Positions 1 to 6,058 of a stretch of DNA of 11,125 nt are shown one piece after another. Numbering within the stretch: the first letter of the stretch is position 1; each line of letters starts with the position of its first letter. This stretch comes from Brachyspira catarrhinii (GTDB taxonomy: Bacteria > Spirochaetota > Brachyspiria > Brachyspirales > Brachyspiraceae): NCBI RefSeq assembly GCF_005518285.1, contig NZ_SJDU01000040.1, positions 1 to 11,125 of the forward strand. The letters run 5' to 3'. The position numbers and the translations under genes are program-made. Below the pieces are notes generated by a model that did not search any database, was not told the DNA's origin, and saw only the letters and a program-made list of their open reading frames with translations.

Positions 1-38
1 ACTCGCCCGAAACTCCAACACTCGCCCGAAACTCCAAC
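1..38. repeat. Perfect 19-bp tandem duplication inside the aspartokinase gene
   Basis: Bases 1-19 and 20-38 are identical (ACTCGCCCGAAACTCCAAC). Because 19 is not a multiple of three, the second unit read by the minus-strand gene is in a shifted frame. The repeat touches the first base of the window, so more copies could lie outside it. Confidence 0.9.
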
Positions 39-932
39 TATCGGATTTTTGTTTTTGTCTCTTACAGCGACTATTTTCGTTCCTTTCGATTCCGTATTAT
101 TCGTATTCAATATATGAACGGGAATATTCGCTTCGTAAACGGGCTGTAGCGATTCGGGATGCAAAACATTGAATCCTCCGTAGCTCAATTCTCGCATTTC
201 TCTATATGTGAATTCGTCAATAAGTTTCGGACTATCTATTATTATTGGAGACGCCGCAAAAACTCCGTCAACATCGGTAAAATTTTCGTAAATATCCGCA
301 TCGACGGCTTTTGCCAAAATTGAACCCGTTATATCGCTTCCGCCTCTCGGAAAAGTCACAACATCGCCTTTCTCCGTATAACCGAAAAATCCGGGAAATA
401 TTATTAAAGAACTTTCGTTTTTTAATTTCGATAAATTTTTATAAGATTTCTCCAAAACCGTAGCGTTTCCAAATTCTTCCGAAAGAAAAAGTCCCGCCTC
501 TTTTGGATTAATATATTTAGCTTTCACTCCCAAAGCGTTAATATAAGCCGACACAATTTTTGCGCTTATATCTTCTCCCAAAGCCTTTATTCCGTCTTTA
601 AATTTAACGGCTAAAGATTTGTCTTCCGATATTCTTAATTTTATATCTTTATTAATTTCGTCCAAAAGTTCGTTTGACAAAGAAAGTTCTTCGATTATGC
701 CTTTAAATCTTTCCATTATTATTTTAAGTTCATGACCGCCGTCATTTCCAGAAAGAATGGAATCTGCAAGAGCGATAAGAAGGTCTGTTACTTTTGTGTC
801 TTCTTTGAGTCTTTTTCCCGGAGCCGAAACCACGATTATTCGCCTTTCGTTATCGGCAAGAATGATATCGACTACTTTTTTTATTTGATTTGCGTTAGCC
901 AGAGACGAACCGCCAAATTTTGCAACTTTCAT
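1..932 (-). CDS. lysC: Aspartokinase (aspartate kinase), 3'-truncated by window edge
   Basis: Catalyses ATP-dependent phosphorylation of L-aspartate to aspartyl-phosphate, the first step to lysine, threonine, methionine and diaminopimelate; cytosolic. I translated 310 codons. The amino-acid-kinase fold is clear: the N-terminal KFGGSS motif at residues 5-10, a VVSAPGK strand-loop at 34-40, FPRGGSD at 194-200 and the TDVDGV nucleotide/aspartate region at 219-224. IVGVSGE at 298-304 looks like the first strand of the regulatory ACT domain. Family members are usually about 400-460 residues, so most of the ACT region lies beyond the edge. The ATG is preceded by GGAGAA (938-943) at 5-nt spacing. 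After residue 304 the reading is disturbed by a 19-bp tandem duplication at 1-38, giving CWSFGR instead of the expected ACT sequence. This is either a frameshift or an artefact at a contig end. The symbol lysC is by family; a thrA or metL relationship cannot be excluded without the C-terminus. Confidence 0.93.
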   Translation of the reverse strand, partial: MKVAKFGGSSLANANQIKKVVDIILADNERRIIVVSAPGKRLKEDTKVTDLLIALADSILSGNDGGHELKIIMERFKGIIEELSLSNELLDEINKDIKLRISEDKSLAVKFKDGIKALGEDISAKIVSAYINALGVKAKYINPKEAGLFLSEEFGNATVLEKSYKNLSKLKNESSLIIFPGFFGYTEKGDVVTFPRGGSDITGSILAKAVDADIYENFTDVDGVFAASPIIIDSPKLIDEFTYREMRELSYGGFNVLHPESLQPVYEANIPVHILNTNNTESKGTKIVAVRDKNKNPIVGVSGECWSFGR

Positions 933-970
933 TTTTATTCTCCAAATTTTCAGAAATAAAATTACTATAT

Positions 971-999
971 ATAATATTATAGAATTAATTTTTATTCAA
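971..999 (-). promoter_or_regulatory. Putative sigma70-type promoter of the aspartokinase gene
   Basis: On the minus strand TTGAAT (999-994) is followed after 17 nt by TATTAT (976-971). The -10 hexamer lies about 38 nt upstream of the ATG. The boxes are good matches with ideal spacing, but in DNA this AT-rich chance matches are common. Confidence 0.45.
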
Positions 1000-1042
1000 C
1001 TATTTTTAAATATATTTTATAAATATTTGTCAGTATAATGCT

Positions 1043-1071
1043 TTGAAAAAATATTTATATTAGTGTATAAT
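1043..1071 (+). promoter_or_regulatory. Putative sigma70-type promoter of the ABC permease/ATPase unit
   Basis: TTGAAA (1043-1048), a 17-nt spacer and a perfect TATAAT (1066-1071) lie about 60 nt upstream of the proposed GTG start. It diverges from the aspartokinase promoter, so this short intergenic region drives both directions. A second TATAAT at 1034-1039 has no good -35 box. Confidence 0.55.
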
Positions 1072-1121
1072 CTTTTTACAATAGATATTTTTAATTGTTT
1101 AAAATTTTAAAATCGTTTTGC

Positions 1122-1128
1122 GGAGAGG
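1122..1128 (+). promoter_or_regulatory. Ribosome binding site that fixes the permease start at GTG 1134
   Basis: GGAGAGG ends 5 nt before a GTG at 1134. The upstream in-frame TTG at 1095 has no purine-rich site in front of it. This favours the shorter protein. Confidence 0.65.
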
Positions 1129-1133
1129 TTATA

Positions 1134-1700
1134 GTGTATAATTCGGTTATTGGTTACGCTTTTAAGATTATAAAAGGCAATATGTTTTTTTCGGTAATAA
1201 TGTTTATAATCATATCTCAACTTATGGTTGTAAATTCGATTTTTAGTTTGGTTTGGAAATACGAAATATTATTACAAAGCGATTTGGTTTCTTTTTTCAG
1301 AGCTTTTTCGATTTATTCTCTATTTATTTTTATCTTTATATCGGCTTTTCTACTTGCGGCGATTATAAGCGTTTATATTTTTTCGAAAAACAGCAGAATG
1401 TTTTCCACTTTAAGAATATTCGGTTCGACAAAATTAGCGGTTAGAAAATTATACACAATATTAAGTTTGCTATACGCTTTAATATCTTTCTTAATATGCG
1501 TTATAGAAATTACTATTTTATATATAAGATACAGCGCTCCTATTTTGGAAAGAATCGAAATGCCCGATGTAATCAGCGGAGCTTTTTTAATTTTATGCGC
1601 AAATATAGTTTTAATTTTAATTTTTATGTTCGGAGCTTTTATAATAAATTCTATTTTTATAAAGAGAAGTCCTTATGAAGATTTAAGGGGAACATTATGA
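1134..1700 (+). CDS. Compact FtsX/MacB-type ABC transporter permease
   Basis: Inner-membrane permease of the type VII (FtsX/LolC/MacB) ABC class, predicted from topology and partner. From the GTG start it is 188 residues with four hydrophobic spans at about 17-40, 57-83, 105-133 and 147-176, the number typical of this class. The cytosolic stretch between spans 2 and 3 (about 84-107, containing STLRIFGSTK) resembles the family's 'ilRalGas' coupling segment. The C-terminal RSPYEDLRG resembles the usual 'dPaeaLR' ending. What is unusual is size: FtsX is normally about 300 residues and MacB/LolC larger, because of a big extracytoplasmic domain between spans 1 and 2. Here that loop is only about 15-20 residues. 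Its stop codon overlaps the ATPase start (ATGA), indicating translational coupling and one complex. The transported substrate is not evident. It could be a divergent FtsX, but lack of the extracellular domain argues against an ordinary cell-division role. Confidence 0.75.
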   Translation: MYNSVIGYAFKIIKGNMFFSVIMFIIISQLMVVNSIFSLVWKYEILLQSDLVSFFRAFSIYSLFIFIFISAFLLAAIISVYIFSKNSRMFSTLRIFGSTKLAVRKLYTILSLLYALISFLICVIEITILYIRYSAPILERIEMPDVISGAFLILCANIVLILIFMFGAFIINSIFIKRSPYEDLRGTL

Positions 1701-2371
1701 ATATAAAAATTATCAATATTTCAAAAACATTCAATTTGGGCGTGGGAAAATTCAAAGCCTGCGAAGATATAAGTTTGGATATAAATCAGGGCGATTTTAT
1801 AAGTTTTGTCGGACATACTGGAAGCGGAAAAAGCACTTTACTAAGTATGATTGGCGGAATATTAAATCCAAGCGAAGGTTCTATTTATTACGATTCTTAT
1901 AAATTGGAAAATCCTTCAGAAGAAATTTTGGCAAGTTTTAGAAGAGAATATTTTTCTTATATTTTTCAATATCCCGTAATAGTTCCGACTTTGAATGTTA
2001 TCGACAATATATTAATGCCCCTTTCTTTCAAACATAAAATTACCGAAGAAGAAATAAAACAGACTAAAAAAAATATAGAATTATTTTCACTTAAAGAAAA
2101 AACTTATTTGAAAGCGTCAAATTTATCTGGCGGCGAAATGAAAAAAGTTTCGATTTTAAGAGCTTTGGCTTACGGTTGCAAATGTTTGATAGCGGACGAA
2201 CCGACAAGCGATTTAGACCCTTCGACTACAAAAACTTTGATGGAAATATTTACAGAATTAAATAAAAACGGAACTACAATCGTCATGGTAACTCATGCTC
2301 ATAATATAGCGGCGCATGCGAATAATGTCTATGAAATGTCGGATGGAAGAATCGTTCGATGCTTAAAATAA
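1697..2371 (+). CDS. ABC transporter ATP-binding protein, LolD/FtsE/MacB type
   Basis: ATP-hydrolysing subunit that would power the adjacent permease on the cytosolic face of the membrane. All nucleotide-binding motifs are present in 224 residues: Walker A GHTGSGKST (39-47), Q-loop glutamine 91 in IFQYP, ABC signature LSGGE (143-147), Walker B CLIADE with catalytic Glu168, D-loop SDLD (171-174) and switch His200 in VTHAH. Length and the 'ADEPTSDLD' style fit the LolD/FtsE/MacB branch. The signature continues EMKKVSILRAL rather than the common QQQRVAIARAL, so it is a somewhat divergent member. The ATG overlaps the permease stop by 4 bp, so the pair is surely co-translated. FtsE, LolD and MacB ATPases are hard to tell apart by sequence alone, and the small permease does not decide it, so no symbol is given. 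Confidence 0.9.
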   Translation: MNIKIINISKTFNLGVGKFKACEDISLDINQGDFISFVGHTGSGKSTLLSMIGGILNPSEGSIYYDSYKLENPSEEILASFRREYFSYIFQYPVIVPTLNVIDNILMPLSFKHKITEEEIKQTKKNIELFSLKEKTYLKASNLSGGEMKKVSILRALAYGCKCLIADEPTSDLDPSTTKTLMEIFTELNKNGTTIVMVTHAHNIAAHANNVYEMSDGRIVRCLK

Positions 2372-2401
2372 TATAATAATAAAATAAAAATTATTTTAAA
2401 T

Positions 2402-2430
2402 TTGTTTTATAAAATATATTATGATATAAT
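2402..2430 (+). promoter_or_regulatory. Putative extended -10 promoter for the mazG unit
   Basis: TTGTTT (2402-2407), a 17-nt spacer and TATAAT (2425-2430) preceded by TG one base upstream (2422-2423) form an extended -10 promoter. It lies 26 nt before the ATG of the membrane protein gene, so that gene, mazG and the ankyrin gene can be transcribed apart from the ABC pair. Confidence 0.55.
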
Positions 2431-2456
2431 AATTAAAATAAATTTTAGAGAGTTTT

Positions 2457-2960
2457 ATGCCAGAATTATTTTTATATATTATAATAGCCATTATTTGGGC
2501 AATCATTGGACTTATCAGTCAGGCTTATAAAAAACAAACGGAAAAACAAAAAAAACAATATAATAACAAAAATAAAAAAGTCGTTAAAAAATATCAGAAT
2601 AATAAATTAGAAGACGAAGAAGAAATTTTTAGAAATCTAAATAAAACTTTGAATAATACTTTAAATAGCGAAAAAACTATTAATAAATCAAAAGTCGAGA
2701 AAGTTAATAAAGAAGAAAATAAAATTTATGAAACTTCTTATAAAGATAAAGAAATACTCGAATTGCAAAAAAAATATAATTCTATAATAAATAATAAAAA
2801 GAATATAGAAAATATTAATTTGGAAAAATTGAACCTTGATAAAAAGACAAATAATGTAAATAATATGATTTCTTCTTTGAATATAAAAAACGCGATAATT
2901 TATAACGCCATACTCGAACCGAAAAGATTAAATTATAAAAGAAAAATTAAAAAGAGTTAA
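2457..2960 (+). CDS. Single-span membrane protein with Lys/Asn/Glu-rich linker, function unknown
   Basis: I do not recognise a named family. The 167-residue product begins with one hydrophobic segment (about 4-22, LFLYIIIAIIWAIIGLIS) followed directly by lysines. By the positive-inside rule the rest is probably cytosolic. Residues 25-135 are low-complexity, dominated by K, N, E and Q, with predicted helical or coiled character around 50-120. The last part (about 141-160) is less repetitive and contains KNAIIYNAILEPKRL, which looks like a conserved short tail rather than random linker. From memory, small single-span proteins of spirochaetes and Bacteroidetes often end in similar 'A-[IV]-[IV]-[YW]-x-x-I-L-x-x-P' segments, but I could not verify this. 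AGAGAG (2447-2452) precedes the ATG by 4 nt. The gene ends 24 bp before mazG and is probably co-transcribed with it. A role as a membrane tether is only a guess. Confidence 0.7.
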   Translation: MPELFLYIIIAIIWAIIGLISQAYKKQTEKQKKQYNNKNKKVVKKYQNNKLEDEEEIFRNLNKTLNNTLNSEKTINKSKVEKVNKEENKIYETSYKDKEILELQKKYNSIINNKKNIENINLEKLNLDKKTNNVNNMISSLNIKNAIIYNAILEPKRLNYKRKIKKS

Positions 2961-2984
2961 AGTTTAAAATAAAGAGAATAAAAA

Positions 2985-3791
2985 ATGAAATCTTTTGAAG
3001 AATTAATTTCCATAGTTAAAAAATTAAGAGGCGAAAACGGATGCGCTTGGGATAAAGTTCAAACTTTCGATAGTTTAATTCCATGTTTTTTGGAAGAGGC
3101 TTACGAAGTAGTCGATGGAATTTCTAAAAGAGATTATCAAAATATAAAAGAGGAACTTGGCGATGTTCTTTTGCATATAGTATTTTTTTCGGAACTTGCA
3201 AACGATGAAAATAAATTTAATATTGACGAAGTTATAAAAAATATAAATCAAAAACTTATAAGAAGGCATCCGCATGTTTTTGGAGAAAGCGAAATTAAAG
3301 ATGTTGACGGAATATTAAAACAATGGGATGAAATAAAAAAAGAAGAAAAGGCGGAAAAAGAAAGTAAAAATCATAAAAGCGTTTTGGATGATATTCCCAA
3401 CTCTCTGCCCGTAATGGAGCGAGCCTATAAATTAATGAAAAGAGCGGCGGGAGTCGGTTTTGAATATAAAAACGCGGACGATTCTTTGAAAAAAGTCGAG
3501 GAAGAATTTTTTGAAGTAAAAGAAGCTTATGAAGAATTTTGTAATAAAGAAAAAGATAATAAAGAACATTTGGAAGAAGAAATTGGCGATTTGATTATGA
3601 CGACTTTAGATTTTGCTCGAATGAATAAAATTAATCCCATTAACTCTCTAATTAAGGCGAATAATAAATTTGTCCGAAGATTTAATTATGTCGAAGAAAA
3701 AGCTAGCGAACAAAATAAAAATTTAAATGATATGACTTTGGAAGAGATGGATTTTTTATGGAACGAATGTAAGAAAAGCGAGGCGAAATAA
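2985..3791 (+). CDS. mazG: Nucleoside triphosphate pyrophosphohydrolase MazG
   Basis: Cytosolic all-alpha NTP pyrophosphohydrolase that converts (d)NTPs to monophosphates and pyrophosphate. It acts in nucleotide-pool cleaning and, in E. coli, in modulating ppGpp-related stress. At 268 residues it matches the two-domain E. coli type (263). N-terminal domain: GCAWDKVQTF (19-28), metal-binding EEAYE (37-41) with EELGD (56-60), and the family hallmark RRHPHVFG (93-100). C-terminal domain: LDDIP (134-138), AxGVGFE (155-160), EEEFFE (172-177) and EEEIGD (197-202), completed by the KANNKFVRRF segment (224-233). Both metal-binding EExxE/ExxxD sets are intact, so both domains may be active. In E. coli the C-terminal domain carries the activity. 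AAAGAGA at 2971-2977 precedes the ATG. It sits between a membrane protein gene and an ankyrin gene in the same orientation, with gaps of 24 and 35 bp. Confidence 0.96.
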   Translation: MKSFEELISIVKKLRGENGCAWDKVQTFDSLIPCFLEEAYEVVDGISKRDYQNIKEELGDVLLHIVFFSELANDENKFNIDEVIKNINQKLIRRHPHVFGESEIKDVDGILKQWDEIKKEEKAEKESKNHKSVLDDIPNSLPVMERAYKLMKRAAGVGFEYKNADDSLKKVEEEFFEVKEAYEEFCNKEKDNKEHLEEEIGDLIMTTLDFARMNKINPINSLIKANNKFVRRFNYVEEKASEQNKNLNDMTLEEMDFLWNECKKSEAK

Positions 3792-3826
3792 AAATTTAAA
3801 AATGTATGAATTGGAGCTAATTATAA

Positions 3827-4261
3827 ATGAAAAAAAACTTTAATAAAGGATATAGCCTATTCGATTTGTTTAAAATAATAATAGACAAAAAATACGAATC
3901 GAAAATAAACAGCGAAGAACATATTAACGCTTTGCTCGAAGCTATTAACAGAAGTTCAAAAGACGATATTACTTATAGAAATGAAAATAAATTGACATGT
4001 TTGCATTTTGCCGTTCAAATTGGAAGCGCCGATATTGTCAAAGCGTTAATAGAAAAAGGAGCGGATGTTAACGCCATAACCGACAGAGGAGTGACGCCTT
4101 TGCATTTGGCTATAGTAAAAAAACAGCCCGAAGATATAATAAAAGTTCTTATTGAAAACGGAGCCGATTATCATATAAAAGAAGCGAATTTTTCGGCAAT
4201 GGAACTTGCAAAATTAATGGATGTAGATTATATGCATTTGTTTGGCGAGCAGAAAAAATAA
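3827..4261 (+). CDS. Small ankyrin-repeat protein
   Basis: A 144-residue protein without signal peptide or membrane span, so probably cytosolic. Two clear ankyrin repeats are present: residues about 53-85 (TCLHFAV, IVKALIEKGADVNA) and 86-118 (GVTPLHLAI, IIKVLIENGADYHI). A degenerate third begins at about 119 (NFSAMELAKLM). Residues 30-52 probably form a capping helix. The TPLHLA and GADxN signatures are textbook. Ankyrin repeats mediate protein-protein contacts, so the partner, not a reaction, defines the function, and it cannot be read from the sequence. GGAG at 3813-3816 lies 10 nt before the ATG. The gene is 35 bp downstream of mazG and is the last before the terminator at 4291-4323. Multi-copy ankyrin genes are known in intestinal spirochaetes. 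Confidence 0.88.
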   Translation: MKKNFNKGYSLFDLFKIIIDKKYESKINSEEHINALLEAINRSSKDDITYRNENKLTCLHFAVQIGSADIVKALIEKGADVNAITDRGVTPLHLAIVKKQPEDIIKVLIENGADYHIKEANFSAMELAKLMDVDYMHLFGEQKK

Positions 4262-4290
4262 ATAATAAATCGTTCAAATATTAAAAAATA

Positions 4291-4323
4291 AAAAGAGTCC
4301 GAAATTTTTACGAACTCTTTTTT
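4291..4323. terminator. Bidirectional intrinsic terminator between convergent genes
   Basis: The arms AAAAGAGTCCG (4291-4301) and CGAACTCTTTT (4311-4321) form an 11-bp stem with one C-A mismatch and a 9-nt loop. It is followed by further T residues on the plus strand and preceded by A-rich sequence that gives a U-tract on the minus strand. It lies 29 bp after the ankyrin gene and 40 bp beyond the stop of the convergent nucleotidase gene, so it can end both transcripts. Confidence 0.8.
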
Positions 4324-4362
4324 ATATTTTGTTTTCTTAAAATAATTTTTCTAAATTAATTA

Positions 4363-5913
4363 TTATTCGAATATTACTCTCGGATTTTCGTCAATATAAG
4401 AAGTCGGAACATTATTCAATTCTTTTAGTTTTGAAATCATAGCGTCTCTTATATCGTTTCCCGTCATAATTATATTTTTTCCTTTCTTTGCTATTGCGTT
4501 TCCTTCGCTATCGGTATATCCGTCTCCGCCTAAAAATACGAAACTTGACAAAGCTATATTATAATCTTTTGAAGGGTTTATATCTTCGCCGTTTAATTTT
4601 GCGTAAATCAAATCTCCGTTTTCAGCGCTATATTTAACTTCCATTCCTCTCGATAATTGCAAGAAAGCTCCCGCTCCTCTCTTTTTTCCAGATATTTTAA
4701 GCATTTCTATAAAATCTCCGCCAGATAAAGAAACTATTATAACCTCGTTGTCGAATGGAAAAAATTCGTTTTGTATCTTTCCTAATGTTATATCTCCGTT
4801 TGGAAGCGGAGTTCTTAAACTTCCAGAATTCATTAATACAATATCTATATTAGGATAAGAATCTATTACCAAGTCGGACGCCAAATTTCCAAGCGCCATA
4901 GAGTTAGACCTTATTCCTTCATGTTTTAATTCGTAGGGCAAAGTCGCTATTCGAACATTAAATTCTTTATCGACAGTTCCTTTCATTTCGGCAATAAAGT
5001 TTAACATTTCGCTATCTTGAGCGATATTTTCGTCCATAGGAATAAGTTTATAAATTAAGTTTGCCTTATCGACTATTCCGTTTGAAACCGACAAATCTAC
5101 ATGTCCCAAATTCATTCCGTAATATCCCGTTTGAACAATCGGAGTTCCTCTAACTATATCAGCTTCTTTCAATTCCGTATGGCTATGTCCTCCGATTATA
5201 ATATCGAAAGTGTTTGGAATTTCTTCCGCAACTTTTTTATCCGCTTCATAACCGATATGACTCAAAAGAATCGTAATATCGTTGGTTTTATGCAATGGCG
5301 TTTTTTTAATAAAATCTTTTAACGCTTTTATCTCTTCATCAAAAATCAAATCTTTCACATATTCGGGATTATAAACCGCATCGGTTGTAGTAAGTCCGAT
5401 TATCGCGACATTCAAACCATTAACATTAGTAGTAATATAAGGCGTGGCGTATAAGCTGCCATCGGATTTATTTTTTACATTAATCGATAAAGTCGGAAAT
5501 TTTCTTTCTTTCATTATTTCGGTAAAATTTTCAAGTCCGTAATCCACAAAATGATTCCCTATAGTAGCCGCATCGACTCCTATCATATTCATTATATCAA
5601 CTTCATCTCTGCCCTTGAAAACAGTCGAATAAACACTTCCCGTAATCGTGTCGCCCGCATGCAAAACTAAAACATTATCGTTAGTCGCTTTAACTTCTTT
5701 TATATAAGTCGCTCTTCTCGCCGCTCCGTATTTACGATTTGTTTGCGGATTGTCGCCTCTTGTAATTATAACTTCTTCCTCGTCTCTTCCATGCGTATCG
5801 TTCATATGTATTATTGTAAGGTTTCCCGTATTTCCAGTTTTCGTATCTTTGCAGGAAAAAGCGAATATTGAAATAATAGCGAAAGTTAAAAGATAGATAA
5901 ATTTTTTAATCAT
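4363..5913 (-). CDS. Lipoprotein 5'-nucleotidase / 2',3'-cyclic phosphodiesterase (UshA family)
   Basis: Secreted bimetal phosphoesterase that probably hydrolyses extracytoplasmic nucleotides to nucleosides for salvage. The 516-residue product has a lipoprotein signal peptide: two lysines, a hydrophobic core and lipobox AFSC with Cys21 as the lipidation site. Calcineurin-like domain: NDTHGR (38-43; metal ligands Asp39 and His41), HAGDT (85-89; Asp88), GNH (119-121), SHIG (218-221; His219) and GGHSHTEL (241-248; His243, His245). C-terminal 5'-nucleotidase domain: NSMALGNLASDL (337-348), NSGSLRTPLPNGDI (362-375), the FPFDNEV segment (385-391) and FLGGDGYTD (460-468), which holds the nucleobase-stacking region. 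The usual GNHEFD is GNHFVD here; the catalytic Asn and His remain. TAGGAGAA (5918-5925) sits just upstream of the ATG. Family members also act on UDP-sugars or cyclic nucleotides, so the exact substrate is open. Confidence 0.93.
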   Translation of the reverse strand: MIKKFIYLLTFAIISIFAFSCKDTKTGNTGNLTIIHMNDTHGRDEEEVIITRGDNPQTNRKYGAARRATYIKEVKATNDNVLVLHAGDTITGSVYSTVFKGRDEVDIMNMIGVDAATIGNHFVDYGLENFTEIMKERKFPTLSINVKNKSDGSLYATPYITTNVNGLNVAIIGLTTTDAVYNPEYVKDLIFDEEIKALKDFIKKTPLHKTNDITILLSHIGYEADKKVAEEIPNTFDIIIGGHSHTELKEADIVRGTPIVQTGYYGMNLGHVDLSVSNGIVDKANLIYKLIPMDENIAQDSEMLNFIAEMKGTVDKEFNVRIATLPYELKHEGIRSNSMALGNLASDLVIDSYPNIDIVLMNSGSLRTPLPNGDITLGKIQNEFFPFDNEVIIVSLSGGDFIEMLKISGKKRGAGAFLQLSRGMEVKYSAENGDLIYAKLNGEDINPSKDYNIALSSFVFLGGDGYTDSEGNAIAKKGKNIIMTGNDIRDAMISKLKELNNVPTSYIDENPRVIFE

Positions 5914-5945
5914 ATTTTTCTCCTAAAATAGATTTATTATTTTTT

Positions 5946-5975
5946 ATTATATTTTATGATATTATAATTATGCAA
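5946..5975 (-). promoter_or_regulatory. Putative promoter of the 5'-nucleotidase gene
   Basis: On the minus strand TTGCAT (5975-5970) is followed after 18 nt by TATAAT (5951-5946), giving a leader of about 25-30 nt with the Shine-Dalgarno site at 5918-5925. The palindromic element at 5997-6040 lies immediately upstream. Confidence 0.45.
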
Positions 5976-5996
5976 AAATTCAATATAAAGGTGCGT

Positions 5997-6040
5997 TGTC
6001 ATTGCGAGCCGTTGCAGCGCAGCGTGAGGCGTGGCAATCC
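5997..6040. repeat. GC-rich foldable palindromic element (REP-like)
   Basis: This stretch is strikingly GC-rich against its surroundings and folds by nested pairing. ATTGC (6001-6005) pairs with GCAAT (6034-6038), GCC (6008-6010) with GGC (6028-6030), and GTTGC (6011-6015) with GCAGC (6019-6023) around an AGC loop, with small internal loops between. The flanks TGTC and CC and the 'ATTGCGAG...GGCAATCC' ends match, from memory, a dispersed palindromic repeat seen in intergenic DNA of many unrelated bacteria. Only one copy is in the window. It lies between the tetR-type gene and the nucleotidase promoter. It may be a mobile palindromic element, an mRNA-stabilising hairpin or a partial terminator. 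Confidence 0.65.
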
Positions 6041-6058
6041 AAAATAATAAAATAATTA

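Noticed and set aside
732..959. A 75-codon plus-strand frame inside and beyond the aspartokinase start
   Set aside because: It is antisense to a well-supported kinase domain and its composition (many Phe, Tyr, Ser, Cys) is typical of an antisense shadow.
2363..2399. A 10-bp inverted repeat TTAAAATAAT/ATTATTTTAA after the ABC ATPase gene, as a possible terminator
   Set aside because: The stem is made only of A-T pairs with a 17-nt loop, so it is weak and expected by chance in this AT-rich DNA. Read-through into the next unit remains possible.
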